Program-made: the position numbers and the translations under genes | Assembly: GCA_008360955.1 (NCBI GenBank) | Contig: LUCM01009856.1 | Coordinates: forward strand, 1-64,000 | From: Fasciolopsis buskii | Taxonomy: Eukaryota > Platyhelminthes > Trematoda > Plagiorchiida > Fasciolidae | Direction of reading: 5' to 3' | Length of the DNA: 64,000 bases | Part shown: one piece after another, positions 49,701 through 62,174 of the stretch | How positions within the stretch are numbered: position 1 is the first letter of the stretch | Layout of the letters: each line of letters begins with the position of its first letter | The notes under the pieces: model-generated | Seen by the model: the letters and a program-made list of their open reading frames with translations, nothing else | The model's database searches: none | Told to the model about the DNA's origin: nothing

Positions 49701-50320
49701 CATAGATGGAGATCGTGACAAGCTATTTTCTGTTGTGAATTGTTCATTACGTCTCAGATGTACTAAGACGTAGAATTCGTGATTGACCAGTGGGTGGCTG
49801 TCGACAACCAGTTATGGATTACACGGTGAGTGGCGTGTTGTGAACAACGACGGCCATGCTGCGCATTGGAAATTTTCTGGGTACACTCACAATATCATAA
49901 AATTACAATACGAAGAACAATTGGCCTGGATATATAAGTACCAAATCAAAAAACTACTTCAGGCAGTTACAAGCCAGCTGCTCAGTTGCAACAGCTGCTT
50001 GAGGTCTCCACTGAATTTATTCCATTTGGCGCAAATATTGTCAAGGTTTCTCAGAGAAAAAACATAAAAAGAAAGCATTTTGTCTACCTCTCAATTGGTT
50101 CTGGACGATGTGTAGTTTTTTCTGACTGTGAATTCGGCGAGAACAGGCCAGCAAAACTCATCTAACAAATGACTCTTCTTCCAGAACCACTTGAACTGGA
50201 GTCCTTGTTATTTTATATCCATCACTGACAATTGAAGTCGTTAGACTTAAGCAAAACAAACACCAGCTCAATTGGGTAATGCTGTTTATTACTAGTAATT
50301 CACCATCAGCAATTGGTCAC
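43781..50320. other. Long AT-rich stretch without recognisable gene
   Basis: Open frames are short (120 codons or fewer, most near 65). Between 44.5 and 46.8 kb there are almost none. Nothing matched a known family. A short hexamer array at 48107-48130 is listed separately. Confidence 0.4.
48107..48130. repeat. Short (GTTTTA)n array
   Basis: Four consecutive GTTTTA-type hexamers. Unlike the TTAGGG telomere repeat of flatworms. Confidence 0.8.
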
Positions 50321-50327
50321 ATTGTGA

Positions 50328-51002
50328 CTATGGGCAACTGGTCGCTTCTACCCCACTGGCCATCCCACCGAGGCAAAAGGGGCAGTAAGGGTTGCCTTGT
50401 ATCTTTTTCAGCGAAAATGGTAACGGCAATGCACCGAGCAGCAGTAAGGCAACATCTGTGTTGTCCACAAAAATGGCAAGGAAGGGCTCGAAAGAGAAGC
50501 TTTGGGATATTGCTGTTTTACGATTCCTGCACATAACGGTATTAGGCGATGCGACTTTTGCTAAAGAGCGGAATGCAGACAATGAGAGAATTTTTCTCAC
50601 TGTTATAACTGACGACGAATCCGCGATGACAGCCCAACCAATGGGGATAATCTGATGAACACTTTGTTTCAGTTCGCAAATCTGGATCAAAAGCTGCGGA
50701 ACCCCACATATTACGGCTGTGTTGTAAGTTGTAATCAAAGATCTGCTAATTTTTAGGATGAAATTCCTAAGGAATGGAAGAGCATCAACTTTCGGCCTTG
50801 GGACTGGGAACTTCCTTTGTAAGTTGACGATACCATCAGTTCCTGGACAGCTGAAGGCGGCCTTATCTAGTACTATAATTTGTGAACTGGAAAACGGTAA
50901 GTTCGAATTTGTGCAGCTTCCATCCTGTAGATGGTATATAGTATATGGGCTACTCAGTGCCACCTGTATAGACAGACAGAGAATAAATGAGACCTTGTGC
51001 AT
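50328..51002 (-). CDS. Uncharacterised 224-codon open frame with a signal peptide-like start
   Basis: The longest open frame outside the transporter and the RTE element. The first residues (MHKVSFILCLSIQVALSSPY) look like a secretion signal, with a plausible cleavage after ALSS; the rest is rich in Ser, Leu, Ile and Val and has eight scattered cysteines. I recognise no domain. Two plus-strand frames (50392-50655 and 50758-51015) cover the same region, and the second is preceded by a polypyrimidine-AG (ATTTTTAG), so the real coding strand, if any, is unclear. Could be a chance frame. Confidence 0.2.
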   Translation of the reverse strand: MHKVSFILCLSIQVALSSPYTIYHLQDGSCTNSNLPFSSSQIIVLDKAAFSCPGTDGIVNLQRKFPVPRPKVDALPFLRNFILKISRSLITTYNTAVICGVPQLLIQICELKQSVHQIIPIGWAVIADSSSVITVRKILSLSAFRSLAKVASPNTVMCRNRKTAISQSFSFEPFLAIFVDNTDVALLLLGALPLPFSLKKIQGNPYCPFCLGGMASGVEATSCP

Positions 51003-51009
51003 AACAAGC

Positions 51010-54000
51010 GGTTAGGTCATCCACGACGACAAGGTGAAATCAAGGAGCATTGGTGTTCAATGCTCCACGACAGAGGTCAGCCAATTATTACCTGCTATCG
51101 AAGCAATCTTTATTAATCAGTGATATATGAATCCAAAATTAAACCTATCAGAAGCGCACAACTGAAAGTATATATCTATATGTACTGCGCACCACGTGGT
51201 TTCATTTCAACAATTTCATGTAACCCAAAAATGTGTACAATACGTTTCGTATTCTGCTTCATATAAGATGCATTCCAGCAGCGTACTCACCCTTGAAATT
51301 GCCTCCATCTCTTTTGGCAAAATAAATATCCTCCACTCATATAAAAAATAGATAATAAGGCCCTCCGTTTTTATATCAACGAAGAAATACGAAACAAGTG
51401 GTTGAGAAGCCCCGCTAACAAACAAAGTTGGAAATAAGCAAATCCTCCTTCATTGTGCATAATGATTTCTAAATTAGTTAACAAAAGGTGCACGAACCAC
51501 AAATTTCTACTTTTTCCTTGTGGTTTCAGTTATGCGCACCACGAAAGACGAAAGTGCACGTCGGACCATTACATTGTCTATTACGTCATAGAATATGAGG
51601 TCGCCGTAGGCCACCCACACGGGGGAATGGATTGATTGTGTACTGTGAAATTGGCCTGGGTTACAGGTACTGCCTTCAAGCTAATTTGAAAAGCAACCCA
51701 AAAATTGCTTACATCTTACTCCAAAGGAACACGTTTTCATTCATTTTGATGACAATTTGGGGTCTCTTCGTGATATCTTCTGGAGCTTTTTCGGGGCTAA
51801 TTAGGGATTTGGGAAGTTGAAACGTTGTTCTGCTTCTTTTGTTATACTTATTCTGGTTATCTTTGGTTCAATATTCCTATGAATCACATAATGAAAATGT
51901 CCTTTTTGTACGGTAAATCTGCCGTCATATTCACTGTTGCAAGATGGATCACGGAGGCGTTTTATAAAACATTTATAGCTCCTTGCGGTAATTACAAAAA
52001 GCGCTACAAAATTCCGAGCAGTTTTCCAGTCGATCACTTATGCTGAATATTGTTTTAGACTGAATCATTAACGATCATGCTAGCTTCAGCGCTCCCGAAG
52101 AAACCAGTGTCTTCAACAATAAGGACATCTATGCACCATAATAGCCCATTTCAAAAAATGTACCTAAAAAAGTCTACATAAAAGGTGATCAAATTTCGGT
52201 GACACTCAGGTTTTATGCGCGAAACAGGTAAAGCGTAAAGTCGACACACACATGTATGTAGTGTTCGCAAAAATCACAGATCTATAAACACAGTGGAATC
52301 CAAATACATTCATTACCATATCCACTGAAGACAGCTGACTGTATGTATACAAAATATGGCGGACACTCTGCAGAGGATCAACCTTGCATTGGTAGTTCGA
52401 GACAATTCTCCGTGACAGCAATCACAATTACGAAAAATCCACTAATTAGAAAAAAATCAGTTTGTTATAGCGACAAATTAATGCATCGGGCGAAATTTCC
52501 CCTAACAAAAAATCCGACTGGAACGACCAAAACCCTTCCATTCGTCTATGGATCGTATCTCTGAGTTCTTCTTTAAGTAACATAGTACTTCTTTTCTAAT
52601 TCGTGCGCAAAGCCTTAATTACCCGTAATTTTTACGGGTTACCCAGTGATGAATCTTGGGATCTAGCATGACTTCCTTTGATCCGAGACTTACACAAACC
52701 ACATCTGAAAATAAAGAAACTTCTCGTTCGGAGATTTTTTCTTGTACAAGAAATCGGATCACTTACATACTTCCGTTTGGGTTGGCATCGCGAAAACGCG
52801 ATTACGCACATAACGGACCTACTTAAACTTCCACAATATAGTTCAGCATGAAGGTCATATCAGTTCAGTTGAGTTCACGCAAGACAGGAGTGACCCAAGC
52901 GGATAAAGGAGCATCCAGAAATTTTTTAATTATATGAACAAAAGTAGACTTTTACGTGGCTAGGCTTTATCTTCCTTGCGATATTCCGTGCATTTCAGCT
53001 ACCCTGTTTTCCATGCTAAATAGTGACGGATTAAGAAAGCTTATTCGCAACACCGAGAAGAGAAAACAACTACACGGTGGGTGTCCCAAAATAATCTAAA
53101 GTATCAGAAATTACGTCTGCGTACCTTGGGAGCAACTGATTACCTCCCGCTTACCACATCATTTTATCTTTACTCTCTACCCCACGTGCCTTGAAGGCAG
53201 CCCTAGACAACGCGCTCCATTCATTTGCCTCCCTGTTACTGATCAAGCGTGCTCAAGCTGTCAGCCGACAGCAAATCTTTGTAAGCAGCCTTCCAGTTCC
53301 TTTATCTTTTGAGCCGAGGTCTTGGTGGAAGATGGTTTTGCGGCGAATTTCACTCGGAGATTTAACTATCTTGAACGTCTCCAACAAATCCCACGCTCCT
53401 AACGGTATGTAAATAACCATTCGCAGACCTACTTTCTTGTAAGTTCGGTTATCTTTACAGCTAGTTATCGCATTTTCTTTAAACGGTAGCCATATTTTAG
53501 AAAAAAAGAGCGCAGTTTGAAAAAATGAAGGCCTGAAGAATGCGTTGCTTTTAGAATCTAAAATCTTTGCATTTCGGTATGACGGTGGTGTTACCTGCGC
53601 AAAACATCTTCCGTCGCCTTCTTTGGACACCGACCGCTGTATTCTTGATAGCAATAATAATGCGTATGTTTTTAAAATTTCGAGAAGCATGTTCAAGTTG
53701 AAATGACATTGGCGCAAGGGTAGCACAGAATACCAATGAGGGAGGGTTCCATTTGCACAGAGGCAGCAATGGACCCCCATGGTGTGGCAAATTTATTAAC
53801 CAACTGTTGATTGCGAAAACAGTCATAGCGCCATGCTGGCCTTATTAGGCAAACGTGTAACTTGAAAAGACATGCATATTCATGCACAGATTGTTTGGAG
53901 GTATCAATTTGTCAAAGTTAAAAAGCAATCCTCACGAGCAGCTATCAGGATTCAGCCAAAGTCTGCTCAGTTTGATGGACAAACCGGTGATGGGTTTGCG

Positions 54001-54560
54001 AATGGTTTTGCACAAGCGGGATGGTAACGGAGCAGAAGTAGTGGACCATTATATTTCGATAGGGTTCTAACCAATTCCCGTAAGTAAGCCTAGGCCGACT
54101 AGCCGCCCCAGCCATGCGACAAAAGGCGGAATTATTTTAGGAACTTGAATCGAGGGCGAAAAGTTCCGTTGTAAGTCGACGTGAGCGAACAGAAAGGGGG
54201 CAGCATTTAATGGTAATACTAATAATAGTAATAATAATAATAAAGATAATAATGTTATTATTATAATAATGACATTAACAATGGTGTTTCTCAAAACCTC
54301 CGCAAAACAAGCTTGCATGCATGATCAGGCGTTACATTTTCATAACACAACCCATCGACCAGCATGGCTCAGATATGGAGTCAGAAAAGGGATTAGTTAA
54401 TATTACACATGGTGACTAGCAAGTAAACATGGGTATATTATCACACTGCTCTGCGCTTGGTTGCACCAGTAGCGCGTATTACAGGCGCAAACTTTGGTTG
54501 TAGGACAGTGGCATAAGTCAAGATGTGGCGGAGGTATGTTGATAACTGAATGCAGGGTTT
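51010..54560. other. Stretch without recognisable gene
   Basis: Contains a 175-codon minus-strand frame (53780-53253) with no recognised domain and shorter frames on both strands. A TAA-rich tract lies at 54214-54270. Confidence 0.35.
54214..54270. repeat. Imperfect (TAA)n tract
   Basis: TAA/AAT repeats with interruptions. The right half (ATTATTATAATAAT) can fold back on itself. Confidence 0.85.
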
Positions 54561-54566
54561 ATATTG

Positions 54567-54818
54567 TAACGGAACAAAGATTTATTCCTCCGGATAGCTT
54601 ATCTAACCGAGCGTTGAACGCCAAGTGCGGCTGCTCACGCACGCCCCTGTTCAAAATGTACTCGACCTACCACCACTTCCGACTGTCTTCTCGTTGTACC
54701 GGTCGAGTGTAGGGTTGTCAGTTTTGCAATCGTGCCCGGCCTAGGAAGGATGACGCAAAAATGGTTAAAAAGGATAAGGGAAAGCAAACGTAATACGAGA
54801 TTCCCGTTAAGACAAACG
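54567..54818 (+). repeat. Dispersed ~0.25-kb repeat, copy 2
   Basis: Aligns in the same orientation with 3025-3285 (see that entry for shared anchors), including the last block GGxAAGCAAACG...CCxCGTTAAGxC. The open frame of copy 1 is not kept. Confidence 0.6.
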
Positions 54819-54819
54819 G

Positions 54820-56090
54820 TTCTACAATATTTTTGTGATCTCATAATGTTCGCTGTTAACATATTTGGGGTGTTATCAGCAGCGAGTTCGAGGTATGTTG
54901 TTCATGGCCGTCTTCCGTTGGAGATTACATTACGCAGCCTTTAGTTTACGGCGCATTTGTTGCAGGGGCCGCAATTTGTCGTTGGCGAACCATGCTGGTT
55001 AGCGCTATCAACCTCTTTAGGCATGGCCTAGAAAGTAGATCTTTTTGACTGACCTGAGTATCTCTCTCTTTGAGTCTAGACAGTCTGAAATAATGGAGGA
55101 AACGTCATTCTATAAAGTGTTTCAGCTGACAGGTTATGGTGAGTGGCAAAGAAAATAAGAAATAAAAGTACCAAGAAGTGTGGGAGTGAGTGGGAGAGCA
55201 GGAAAGACATTTTATTTGCGCGTCTGCAAGTTAGAAAGCGTTGGGCATAGTAGTGTACCGAGGGCAGATCCCTCTTAAAATGGCTCAGACTATTCTATTA
55301 CTCAGCGGTCAGAGAGGGTTAGTCTTAGGTTTTGTCCATATAACGTTAGTATATTGGACTCTCTTCTACCCTTAGCTGGAGTGCTGTGGAAAGCAGAGGC
55401 TAATTAGAAATAGGAGATGGGCTGGAGCTTGGGATTTAGGTAACCTGCTGGACGCGATCGGGTCAAAAGGTAAGATACGTCTTTGGGCCCTGGAAAGTGC
55501 AAGGGTTAGTAGGATGAGAGAAGTCCGAAAGAATACGGCGATGAAGGAAATTGAAAAAAATAAAGATCAATCGCTTGGAGCTTAACTAGAGGAGAGGAAG
55601 CTAGGAGAGTTGCTCGCCGTTAGTGGCTGAAATCAGTACGGCGACGGTTGGATGGTGGGATGGCTTAGTTTACGAATAACAAAGCGGATTAGGGACTAGT
55701 TCAGAGGATCTACCGTCAGTTAGTCTTAGAATGACCAATGTTGATAGGGCATTGGCATCTTCAATTTTGGCTGTGATGGTAAGTGTGCACCTGTGAAACA
55801 GGAAAAAGCTGCGAAGTGAGTGTTAGGAGTTCAATTATGAAAACGAGTCCGGTTTACAGATCCTGCCGAGCATGCACATGGGAGATAGGTGGGTGGAAAC
55901 TTAGATGGGCGGGACCATAAATGCAGGTGGACTGACTAGCGCTCTAATACCCAATTAAATATCAAGATAAGAACCAGTGGCATATCGGGCAAACACGGGA
56001 ATTCACGGGTTTTCCGTTTCGCAGGATAGGGTCTAAGCTGACGGGAAACACCTAATGCTGAAGGTGAACCATTTCCTTCACAATCCAGTA
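54820..56090. other. Probable CR1-like 3' debris, weakly supported
   Basis: Around 55270-55500 short blocks resemble sequence in the CR1-like regions near 57.0 and 62.0 kb, suggesting a third worn copy on the minus strand. Individual matches are too weak for firm limits. No open frame of note. Confidence 0.3.
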
Positions 56091-56109
56091 ATAATTTTTA
56101 CGTCTAATT

Positions 56110-56400
56110 TTTCTAGCAGAGGAATGGTTGAGTCCATATAGCAACTTTCTATAGCTCCCTCCTCTGATCATAATTTCCCCCGCATTAGTAATTTATTCGC
56201 AACTGCTGGAGGTGGCCTGTTTTCCTCTCGTTTGCAAGCCATGACCTTTTCTGCAGGTGAAGCAGGGGTTTCACTGCAAAGGGCTGAGGAAAGGTAGAGT
56301 AGGGATAAGCAATCACACGGAGGAGCACAACTGCTGTTGTGAAGGAGGTGCCGAGGTATGAAGGAAGCCACTACATAGCCTGAATGTGGTTCGTGACTCA
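56110..56400 (-). repeat. Dispersed repeat, CR1-like 3' region, copy 1
   Basis: Aligns by eye with about 61045-61290 (shared TAxCAGAGxAxTGGTTGA, GCxxxTGxTxxAGxCTGTTTTC, TTTCACTGCA). In both places it lies about 0.9 kb on the 3' side of a CR1-like C-terminal coding remnant, so it is probably 3' sequence of the same element family. Confidence 0.45.
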
Positions 56401-56877
56401 CTCTGCGTCATTTATGTAGGTCAGTTGAAGGGAAAGCAACTTACAGTGAAAAGAACGATTCTTCGTTGTTATATGGCTGAAAGACTGGGAGGTGTAAACG
56501 CAAACGGGACAGGTTGAATATCATCAGACGGAACGCCGCAAAAGGAAGAAAACGATCACCAAATTAATGGAAGTTCTCAGAGCGAGGAGTTTGCACTGGT
56601 TCGTTAAAAGAGGGAAGTGTGACTGGCTGACTATGGTAGGGAGGAAATAATTGGAACAGAACGTTAACTGACATGAGACGGTAATGTTCAACCTATGTCT
56701 AACGCAATGATGTTACCGTATTTGCTGATTCCAGATCCGGACTTCATCATGCGGATTATGGGGTAGAAGAAGGAGCCAGCTCGAGTACTTAGAAATCGAT
56801 AGCTGACCCAAAAGCACGCTCTTCCGAGATATGGGTGTCTGTCAGTTGAAAGATTTTGGTGACATATATGTAAGCAT

Positions 56878-58168
56878 TTAGGGCCCTCTCAAAACTGGAT
56901 TGGTTCTGTGTGCACTGAATGCTAAAGGGAAACTTGTTCCAAAGCTTGGGATAACTGACGAAAAGAAATGCAACCCTGAAGAGTATTCGGCGATTTCTTT
57001 ATGGATGGTTAGAGAACTGTGACGGAGAGGGAAGGAGCCAACAGAGGACAATATTGCTAGATCGGTGGAGAAGGAATGTCTATTCACCAGATTATGTAGA
57101 GAAGCCAGTGTAATTTTCAGTTGCCTTAGCCAAAGTGGCTTAAGTTTGAGGGCTAGACAGCGTTTCCTTTCCACTTAGATTCATCCACCAGACTATCACT
57201 TGCCTGGTGAAGCGTCTATGAATACTTTCAATGGAAATTCCATCCGAATTTGACATGCTGGAGTATATCAAGTTGCCATACTCGAGGAGTTGTCGGACGT
57301 GTGCTTTATAAATGCTGAGGCTGCTGTCGCGTGGTTTCATTGCGCGAAAACCCAGATTAACATTTCCCCTAGCTTTGGCCAACTGAATAGCTACGGGCTC
57401 TGATAAATTTAGAGGTTGAGTAGTGACACCAATGTTACAAATTTTGGGTTTACATGCAACAGGAGATCCCCGTAGCAAAATTGAATCTTCAGGTATTGTT
57501 CACCTATATGTGAGTATATCGCTCTTATCGGCAAAAAAGCTCATCATCTAGGAAGTACACCAGCCGTCCAAAGCAGACAAAGCGGCACAAATTTCTCTAA
57601 CCACAGTACTAACCTAATTTGGCTTAGAAGGGTAGATTATGTTTGTCACCAGCAAACAGGAAAGGGACGGCGTGAGATATTGAATTTAGTGCATTATTAT
57701 TAAGCATTAGAAACAGCAGGGAACCAAGTACACTGCCCTGTACGACGCCACTAGTGACACGTCTGGGCTTAGAGGCAATGCCGTCAATGGTGACCACCAA
57801 TGATTTTTGGGTTAGGTAAGACGAGTTCCAGGAGAGAAGAGGATCGATGATACCAAAGGAACTTACTCTGTATAAAAGGTGAGGATGGGGGCACGGTCGA
57901 AGGCCTTGGACCTATCTCGGTAGATGACTGCAAAAGCCATATCCCCATTTTCTAGGTTGGTCAGAAGGTTCAAGATATAAAATTAACAGGCGGGACAAGA
58001 ACGGTATCGAAGAAACCGGTGCTGTTCTTGGCTAAGGTGGTTAGAGATTTGAAGTTGGTTCACAGTGGATAGTTTCACCCCCTCTTCCATAGTCTTGCAG
58101 ATAACCGGCGTGTGGTTACTGGGACGGTAATGGAACGGTAATGTCTTGCAAGCCAATTCTTGTATCAC
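56878..58168 (-). pseudogene. CR1-like LINE: RT core and C-terminus, decayed
   Basis: Going down the minus strand: RPSNHTPVICKTMEEGVK (58.1 kb; normally SNYRPISLTSVVCKTMExV), AFDRAPHPHLLYRV-like sequence near 57.9 kb, then VTSGVVQGSVLGSLLFL near 57.75 kb (GVPQGSVLGPLLF) and FLFAGDK (motif C, normally FADD). The C-terminus follows as LEYGNLIYSSMSNSD and IESIHRRFTRQVI (57478-57140) and LKPLWLRQLKITLASL (57174-56878), with the end in a different frame. The catalytic ADD is altered to AGD and several stops interrupt the RT part, so this copy is inactive. The order and spacing make the CR1/Jockey-type assignment firm; the exact clade is not certain. Confidence 0.8.
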
Positions 58169-58262
58169 AAACAGTTAAAAACATAGATTATAATAATCCT
58201 GCTGCATCAACTTCCACGAGCAAGCACACCATGGGACCGCTGTAGCTAAGAGAACCGCCACA

Positions 58263-58605
58263 ATGATCTTAAGGGCATTCCGCACTAAAGACTGCAGAAT
58301 TATTACATTCAAGTCCCATGCTAGGCCCCACTTCGAGCACTGCTTGATTATCTTCACGCATCTGCGTAAAGTCGATCGAATTGCAATCGATAATGTCCAG
58401 CGTGCATTCACCAGATATCTCCTAGGTCCATCATCTAGCTTAAATTACAGGGCCAGATGCGAGTTCCTTGGACTTGAACCATTGTGGCTTCGTCGAGTTA
58501 AATTAAACCTCACAATTCTCTTTAATCTTTGTCATAATAATGTCCACTCCACTACAAACGTCACACGCGACGCTGGTAGTCCCTTTTCATCCACTTCGTA
58601 GTAGA
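58263..58605 (+). pseudogene. CR1-like LINE, C-terminal fragment on the opposite strand
   Basis: The plus-strand frame contains ITFKSHARPHFEHCLIIF (usual F..YVRPxLEY), IDNVQRAFTRYLLG (IExVQRRFTKxI) and FLGLEPLWLRRVKLNLTILF, the conserved region after the RT domain of CR1-like elements. A continuation (IPLIRPSIRDEFFTVA) occurs after a frame change near 58630. The RT core is missing. It lies head-to-head, 95 bp from the minus-strand copy ending at 58168. Confidence 0.75.
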
Positions 58606-58679
58606 TACTACTCGTTAAGAATACCCCTGATTCGGCCATCGATCAGGGATGAATTCTTCACAGTTGCTTGCTCTGAAAC

Positions 58680-60585
58680 AAACGCCCCAGATCATTGAGA
58701 TCGTGTCCAAATTTAGCCCAGTTTAAAGCCCAGTTGGCATTCTAACTGGAAGTCCCACTCCTAATTAACCTGACACGAGTTAACATTGGACTAGACAAGG
58801 CCTACTAACATGGGTCAGAATTATGGTTCACGACTTAGCCTTTGCTGAGATCATCATCTGGGATTGGGCTTCACTCCTTACTTCCTCACATTATCACACG
58901 TCCCCGCTAATGCACATTTTGACCTTCCTTTTACTGATGTACCCTCTTTATCAGTGGCTTGAATAACCAACTCTCGAAATTCTCCCAATGTGGGCGGACG
59001 AAACTGTCAACGTACTTATTGTTGGATCCATGCTCTCATCATATCCTGTGATTTTAAACACTCGCTCTTCATGTCATCTTATCCTCTTTACTGGCTCGGC
59101 AGGGCTAAATAGTTTGTTCTTGGTAGCCCTTAACATTCATCTACGCCTAAAACTGCTACCATAGCTCACTTTCCGTTACCTCATTTTACGGAATATATGC
59201 ACTATGTTGCAGGTATTTTGCTGCGACCCAATAATCACCATAACCCCAAGCTGGCGTCCAAGCCAGACTACTTCTCTCTTGCTTTTCAGATCTTGCATCC
59301 GCAGCAGACGCGCTGCTAACGCTTCTGTCCTCGTAATGGCGATTCCAATTCTGCTACCCTATCACTCCTGTTAGGAACCTGTTAGCTGGAACTAGCGCTC
59401 GAGTTCTAGCCCGGTCAACGGTACATACGCTGATTATCGCACCGAATATCTCAACTTGCATTTTTGTGATCGAGCAAAAACGAGATTGCTGCTGTCTCGG
59501 GAACGGCTTGCGCACCTGAAATTCCCCACCGACACTGCTGACTAGTATCAAAATATGCGGCAACGTAAATGACATCAAAGAGAACATTCTTGGCTAGTGT
59601 ATTTGAGGAGTGTTCATACACAATTTCTTTTATCTGACGCGCCTCCCGATACAGCTTACCATCATCTGCATGTAAATATAATCACTACCCTTGAAGTTGC
59701 ACATCCGAAGCTTCACAAATTACCTCCAGATAGTTCGAGACAATCTTCCTCTGCTCTCAGCAATATTTTGGCCATTTGTTGTCAACTACGTGTCTCATCC
59801 AATTTGCTTGACGTTCCGCCTGGTCTTCACCACTTCCATCTAATACCCGCATTACCACTGGTTGTCGTCTCTTCAGCTTCACATTTCCGTCCCTTACGTA
59901 GCGCTCCCGCTGTCTGGTGTCTCTGGCCATATATGGTTATTCACCGTTTGGTTCCGTCCGTGTTGTGCGCCAGCAATGAGCAAACTTAGTGCACTTAAAC
60001 ACGAAATGACTGGTAGTCCACTGCGTGCAAACAGTCCTAGGAAACTGTTTTTGGTATTGAAAATTGAGTTTCCTATTTTTTGCTTATCACTGGCATACTT
60101 GTTTTTTCCCCATTGCTCTGCAACATCTAATTTCACTTTTTGGTGTGATTCTGCTATCACGCAATATTGCTCATAAGCCCTTATCCCATTCGATTTCTTT
60201 CATTTACAGTTCCTGTGCATCATTCTTGTAAAACTTTGATATTGCCTTGCGCATGCCTCTCGTAAATCGAGAAATATACAGTATTATTATTAATGGTCGC
60301 ATTTGAAATCCAAACGCAGTAAACTAATTAATAATCTGGTGCCCAAATGGCAAAAAACCGACTGGTTTAACTTAGACCATTCATGCGCAGCTTACCAGTT
60401 TGAAATAACAAACGAAATTTGAAAGGCAGTTCTGGAGTTGTTCTAGTTATGGGCTTTTGCTGCATGGCAAATAATGGTAAGATGGTCGAAAAGTGGATGG
60501 ATAATTTGGGGAATTGGGAAAGACAGAACGATTGCAATAACACATCTGCTTGCTTGACATTTTTGGGTATGCTGATCTGTTAAAG
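58680..60585. other. Stretch without recognisable gene
   Basis: A 130-codon plus-strand frame (59597-59989) and overlapping frames on both strands show no recognised domain. Pyrimidine-rich plus strand. Confidence 0.35.
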
Positions 60586-60589
60586 GCAG

Positions 60590-60848
60590 GTCTACTTTTG
60601 AAATGTTGCAAGTTACTTCATTAACGCCAAGGGCAGCGGGTTTAATCTTGAAGGGCGTTGGAATGTGCGGTTCTCATTCGCTGTCAGAGGCAGTGCTAAA
60701 AGACACAAAGTTATCAAATGGATGGTTCGCGGAGAGTGCAGCTCAGGCTCGATGGTTCGTAGCAATATTGGTTGGTTTGGTTGCAATTTCACTCCTACTG
60801 CCTAAAAAACAAAATGAATTGAAGACCACCGCACAAGATTCATCGTGA
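60590..60848 (+). CDS. Candidate terminal exon with a membrane anchor, unrecognised
   Basis: After AAAGGCAG (possible acceptor, 60589) an open frame reads STFEMLQVTSLTPRAAGLIL and continues to a hydrophobic segment RWFVAILVGLVAISLLLP, a lysine-rich turn and TTAQDSS-stop. The composition (a charged region, then one membrane helix near the C-terminus) looks more protein-like than other frames nearby. No upstream exon was found, the polypyrimidine tract is poor, and I do not recognise the family. It may be chance. Confidence 0.25.
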
Positions 60849-61039
60849 CCTAAGTTTCCATAAGCTTGTTTAGTTAAATTAAGTATGCGCAGGGAAAAAG
60901 CAACCGGAGAAGTCACGCTAACAACCAAATAGGTGTGTTACCAAAGGGCATACTTGGATTCCACCAGAGTCCGGAGCTTGAGGTGATTTTTTAGAGAACT
61001 GCTATGCATGTCAGCGAATAGGTTTTAAATTTTGCTTAT

Positions 61040-62170
61040 TTTTCTAACAGAGAAGTGGTTGATCTCATGCATGAATTTTCCAGATTTCCCACTGCCAAAC
61101 AATGATTCCTGATTCGCCAGGTTTTATGCAATTGCTATTGTAGTCTGTTTTCTCTACTTTTCTTGCGCCATGTCCGTCATGGTGCTGCAATCAAAGTTTT
61201 CACTGCACAAAGCTATGGAACAGGAAACTATGAATGAGCTGGTGGTGCGAAACACCCACTTTGGAGTATGAAAGAAATCACTTCGAAGCTCAATGAAAAT
61301 TCATGATGCAGCACCGATTCTAGTTTGGTCGAATGAGTAGAACTTAGTATGTAAGGAAAAGGACGCCCTACCTTCAGGCCACGTTCAAATGGGCAGATGG
61401 TGTATCAACAAAGGGGACACAAGCTGTCACTATGGGTAACTTAAGAGATCTGTGTAGAAATCTGATACTGGGTCAGTAGAGGTAATGGTTGCTGCAAATA
61501 AGCTCAAGAATTTTAAAATTAGTAAGGCGTTGACTTTTACGGGCATCCTCAAACTTCCGTTTAAATTTTCGGAAAACTTTTCATGTAAGTGCCCTAAACT
61601 CATGATAATCCTATGGTTTTTCAGCGCTCTGCTAGCGATTCTGTTGCGCTGAGTTGAGGTGGCCAGATTTCGGACGCAAGTATGCTTGGATATCATAGTT
61701 TGTGCGCGTACACAAAAACGCTTTTCTTGGGAAATGGATCATCTTTTTCTTTTTCCCAATAATTTATAGACCTTTTTAAGCCAGTTTTGCTTCTCCTAAT
61801 GGCCTCTCTCACGATAGTTCAGAGCATACACCAACTCAAAAACAGGCTATTTAAACTATAAGGCCCCTCAGTTGAACTGCCTGAGTGATGCTTAGGCAAA
61901 CATTAGGGGCAGCTTTAAGTTAGGACTAGTTCGGTATGCAGCGATTTTTATTAAGAACGTCCTTCCAAACCTTAGAGTATGGGTGAGAAATTAGTCCTAA
62001 AAGGGACTGGGAAAGACCTGTGACGGTGAGTAAGACAATGTGGCGTGTTGCATGGCCACTAATAGAGAATAATATCGGGTGGAGCTTTGGGTCATTCAAG
62101 CTTATTCACCAAGTTCAATAAAAACGATACTAGGTGGTTGCTAATTTGCGAGAGGCATGCACAAGACAAA
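61040..62170 (-). pseudogene. CR1-like LINE, C-terminal and 3' remnant
   Basis: Around 62.15-61.93 kb the minus strand has, in more than one frame, FLLNLVNK, SPSQVFPSPF and FGRTFLIKIAAYRTSPN, comparable with the end of the copy at 56.9-57.2 kb (SFGTSFPLAFSAHRTNP). About 0.9 kb further 3' (61.05-61.29 kb) it again shares sequence with 56.11-56.4 kb. The collinear spacing supports one element family. No RT motif remains. Confidence 0.5.
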
Positions 62171-62174
62171 ATCA

